Source: Kordiimonas sp. SCSIO 12603
GTDB taxonomy: Bacteria; Pseudomonadota; Alphaproteobacteria; Sphingomonadales; Kordiimonadaceae
NCBI RefSeq assembly: GCF_024398035.1
Contig: NZ_CP073748.1
Span: forward strand, 1,587,520 to 1,651,519
Length of the DNA: 64,000 nt
Reading direction: 5' to 3'
A model generated the notes under the pieces. The model was given only the letters and a program-made list of their open reading frames with translations, had not been told where the DNA came from and did no database searches. Shown in pieces: positions 63,352 through 64,000 of the stretch. The translations under genes and the position numbers were made by a program. Position 1 is the stretch's first letter, and every line of letters begins with the position of its first letter.

Positions 63352-63531
63352 TCATACATGACCCAGATGTTTTGCTGTTTTCGGGAAGTATGATTTTGAT
63401 TTTTCCGTTCTTTGGGAAGGCTTTGAAAGCTCTTTCCTTAATTCAGTTAAGGCAATATCATCGGTTGGTGCTAGCAAAATAGTAAGCCTTTCAAGAAAGC
63501 CAGGCTGTTGTGTGTCGGTGTTTTTCATCAT
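63352..63531 (-). CDS. Small protein of 59 residues, unknown function
   Basis: A short frame (MMKNTDTQQPGFLERLTI and onward) has a good ribosome site, AAAGGA, 5 bp before the first ATG. The protein is polar with an internal LLAPTDDIALTELRKEL helix and a basic C-terminal third; there is no signal peptide. It is divergent from the LysR gene starting 100 bp away, so it is a natural target for that regulator. I do not recognise it. Its reality rests on the ribosome site and on filling an otherwise empty stretch. Confidence 0.6.
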   Translation of the reverse strand: MMKNTDTQQPGFLERLTILLAPTDDIALTELRKELSKPSQRTEKSKSYFPKTAKHLGHV

Positions 63532-63630
63532 TGTATCCTTTCATTTCTATAGGAGATATGATGAGATTTGACCAAATATACAAATTCGTAATATGAAGAC
63601 TAAGGCTTAGATAAATTAAGGCTTAAGCAA

Positions 63631-64000
63631 ATGGTTTTTAAATTACGCAGTCTTTCAGGGTTGATGGCGTTTGATGCCGCGGCACGGCACGGCAGTCTAA
63701 CGCTAGCAGCTAAGGAACTTGGTCGCACACAGTCTGCTGTGAGCCAGCAGGTGAAGCTTCTGGAAGAAGAAACTGGATTGAAGCTGTTTGTGCGAAAACC
63801 TCGGGAAGTTGCCTTAACGCCGGAAGGTCGGGCGCTGGCGGATAGTGTGCGCGAGGCATTTGAAGGGATTGAAGAAACCATCAATCAGCAGAGCAAGCGG
63901 GATGAGCCTAATGTGCTCAGGCTTACCACCTATCAATCGTTCGCCATAAATTGGTTGATTCCGAGATTATCCAAATTCAATGCGCGCCATCCGGAAATTG
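63631..64000 (+). CDS. LysR family transcriptional regulator (5' part)
   Basis: This is the first 123 residues of a LysR regulator, cut by the window end. The HTH is LSGLMAFDAAARHGSLTLAAKELGRTQSAVSQQVKLLEEETGLKLFVRKPR, resembling the GcvA-like group, followed by the start of the effector domain (VLRLTTYQSFAINWLIPRLSKFNARHP). The ATG at 63631 has no strong ribosome site. It is divergent from the small gene at 63352-63531. Confidence 0.94.
   Translation, partial: MVFKLRSLSGLMAFDAAARHGSLTLAAKELGRTQSAVSQQVKLLEEETGLKLFVRKPREVALTPEGRALADSVREAFEGIEETINQQSKRDEPNVLRLTTYQSFAINWLIPRLSKFNARHPEI

Overview
This window looks like ordinary chromosome from a Gram-negative alphaproteobacterium. The evidence is the set of housekeeping genes and their close relatives' usual order (rplY-pth-ychF, lgt-midA, pgeF-prs, carA divergent from yqeY), a DUF2336/PAS protein, a TonB-dependent receptor, many Sec-type signal peptides and lipoboxes, and a roughly 50% GC content judged by eye. 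Gene content resembles marine Kordiimonadales-type bacteria, but that placement is an inference from general knowledge. I see no rRNA, tRNA, CRISPR array, insertion sequence, integrase or phage gene.

Layout. 1-4416: the end of msrP, then msrQ (periplasmic methionine sulfoxide repair), a membrane-anchored EEP-family hydrolase, a small secreted protein, a MaoC hydratase and an lrgA/lrgB-like pair. 4503-10594: a secreted amidohydrolase, an S41 protease, two tandem paralogous membrane proteins, a PAS-GGDEF diguanylate cyclase and a DUF2007 protein. 10650-13160: ychF, pth and rplY. 13459-21154: a secreted protein, a large KAP-type P-loop NTPase, a TonB receptor with a 26-bp inverted repeat upstream, a CPBP protease and an orphan solute-binding protein. 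21261-28349: prs, pgeF, midA, lgt, ubiK, a ybjN-like gene and proC.

28346-41180: an orphan binding protein, a candidate minus-strand small RNA, a HEAT-repeat/cyclophilin lipoprotein, a membrane AraC regulator, an amidohydrolase lipoprotein, a LysR regulator, a two-gene unit, an 11-copy short tandem repeat beside trxB, a GST, another binding protein and an HxlR regulator. 41181-53059: a YtcJ-like amidohydrolase, an XRE regulator with three related membrane proteins, a 2-Cys peroxiredoxin, a fatty-acid hydroxylase gene flanked by two paralogous membrane AraC regulators, a DUF2147 protein, a TraB/GumN protein, and a protein joining a ribbon-helix-helix-like domain, a membrane helix and four EF-hands. 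53205-64000: a DUF2336/PAS protein, an Lrp regulator, a crotonase, a fourth binding protein, greA, carB, carA, yqeY, a 59-codon gene and the start of a LysR gene.

The core genes serve translation, pyrimidine, PRPP and proline synthesis, lipoprotein maturation and redox control. The accessory part is rich in secreted hydrolases, solute-binding proteins without transporters, and membrane-coupled regulators. The best candidates for something undescribed are the RHH-TM-EF-hand protein (52127-53059), the XRE plus triple DERE-membrane-protein operon (43679-45985), the candidate small RNA with a C-rich loop (about 29270-29490) and the tandem repeat array at the trxB 3' end (35806-35954).
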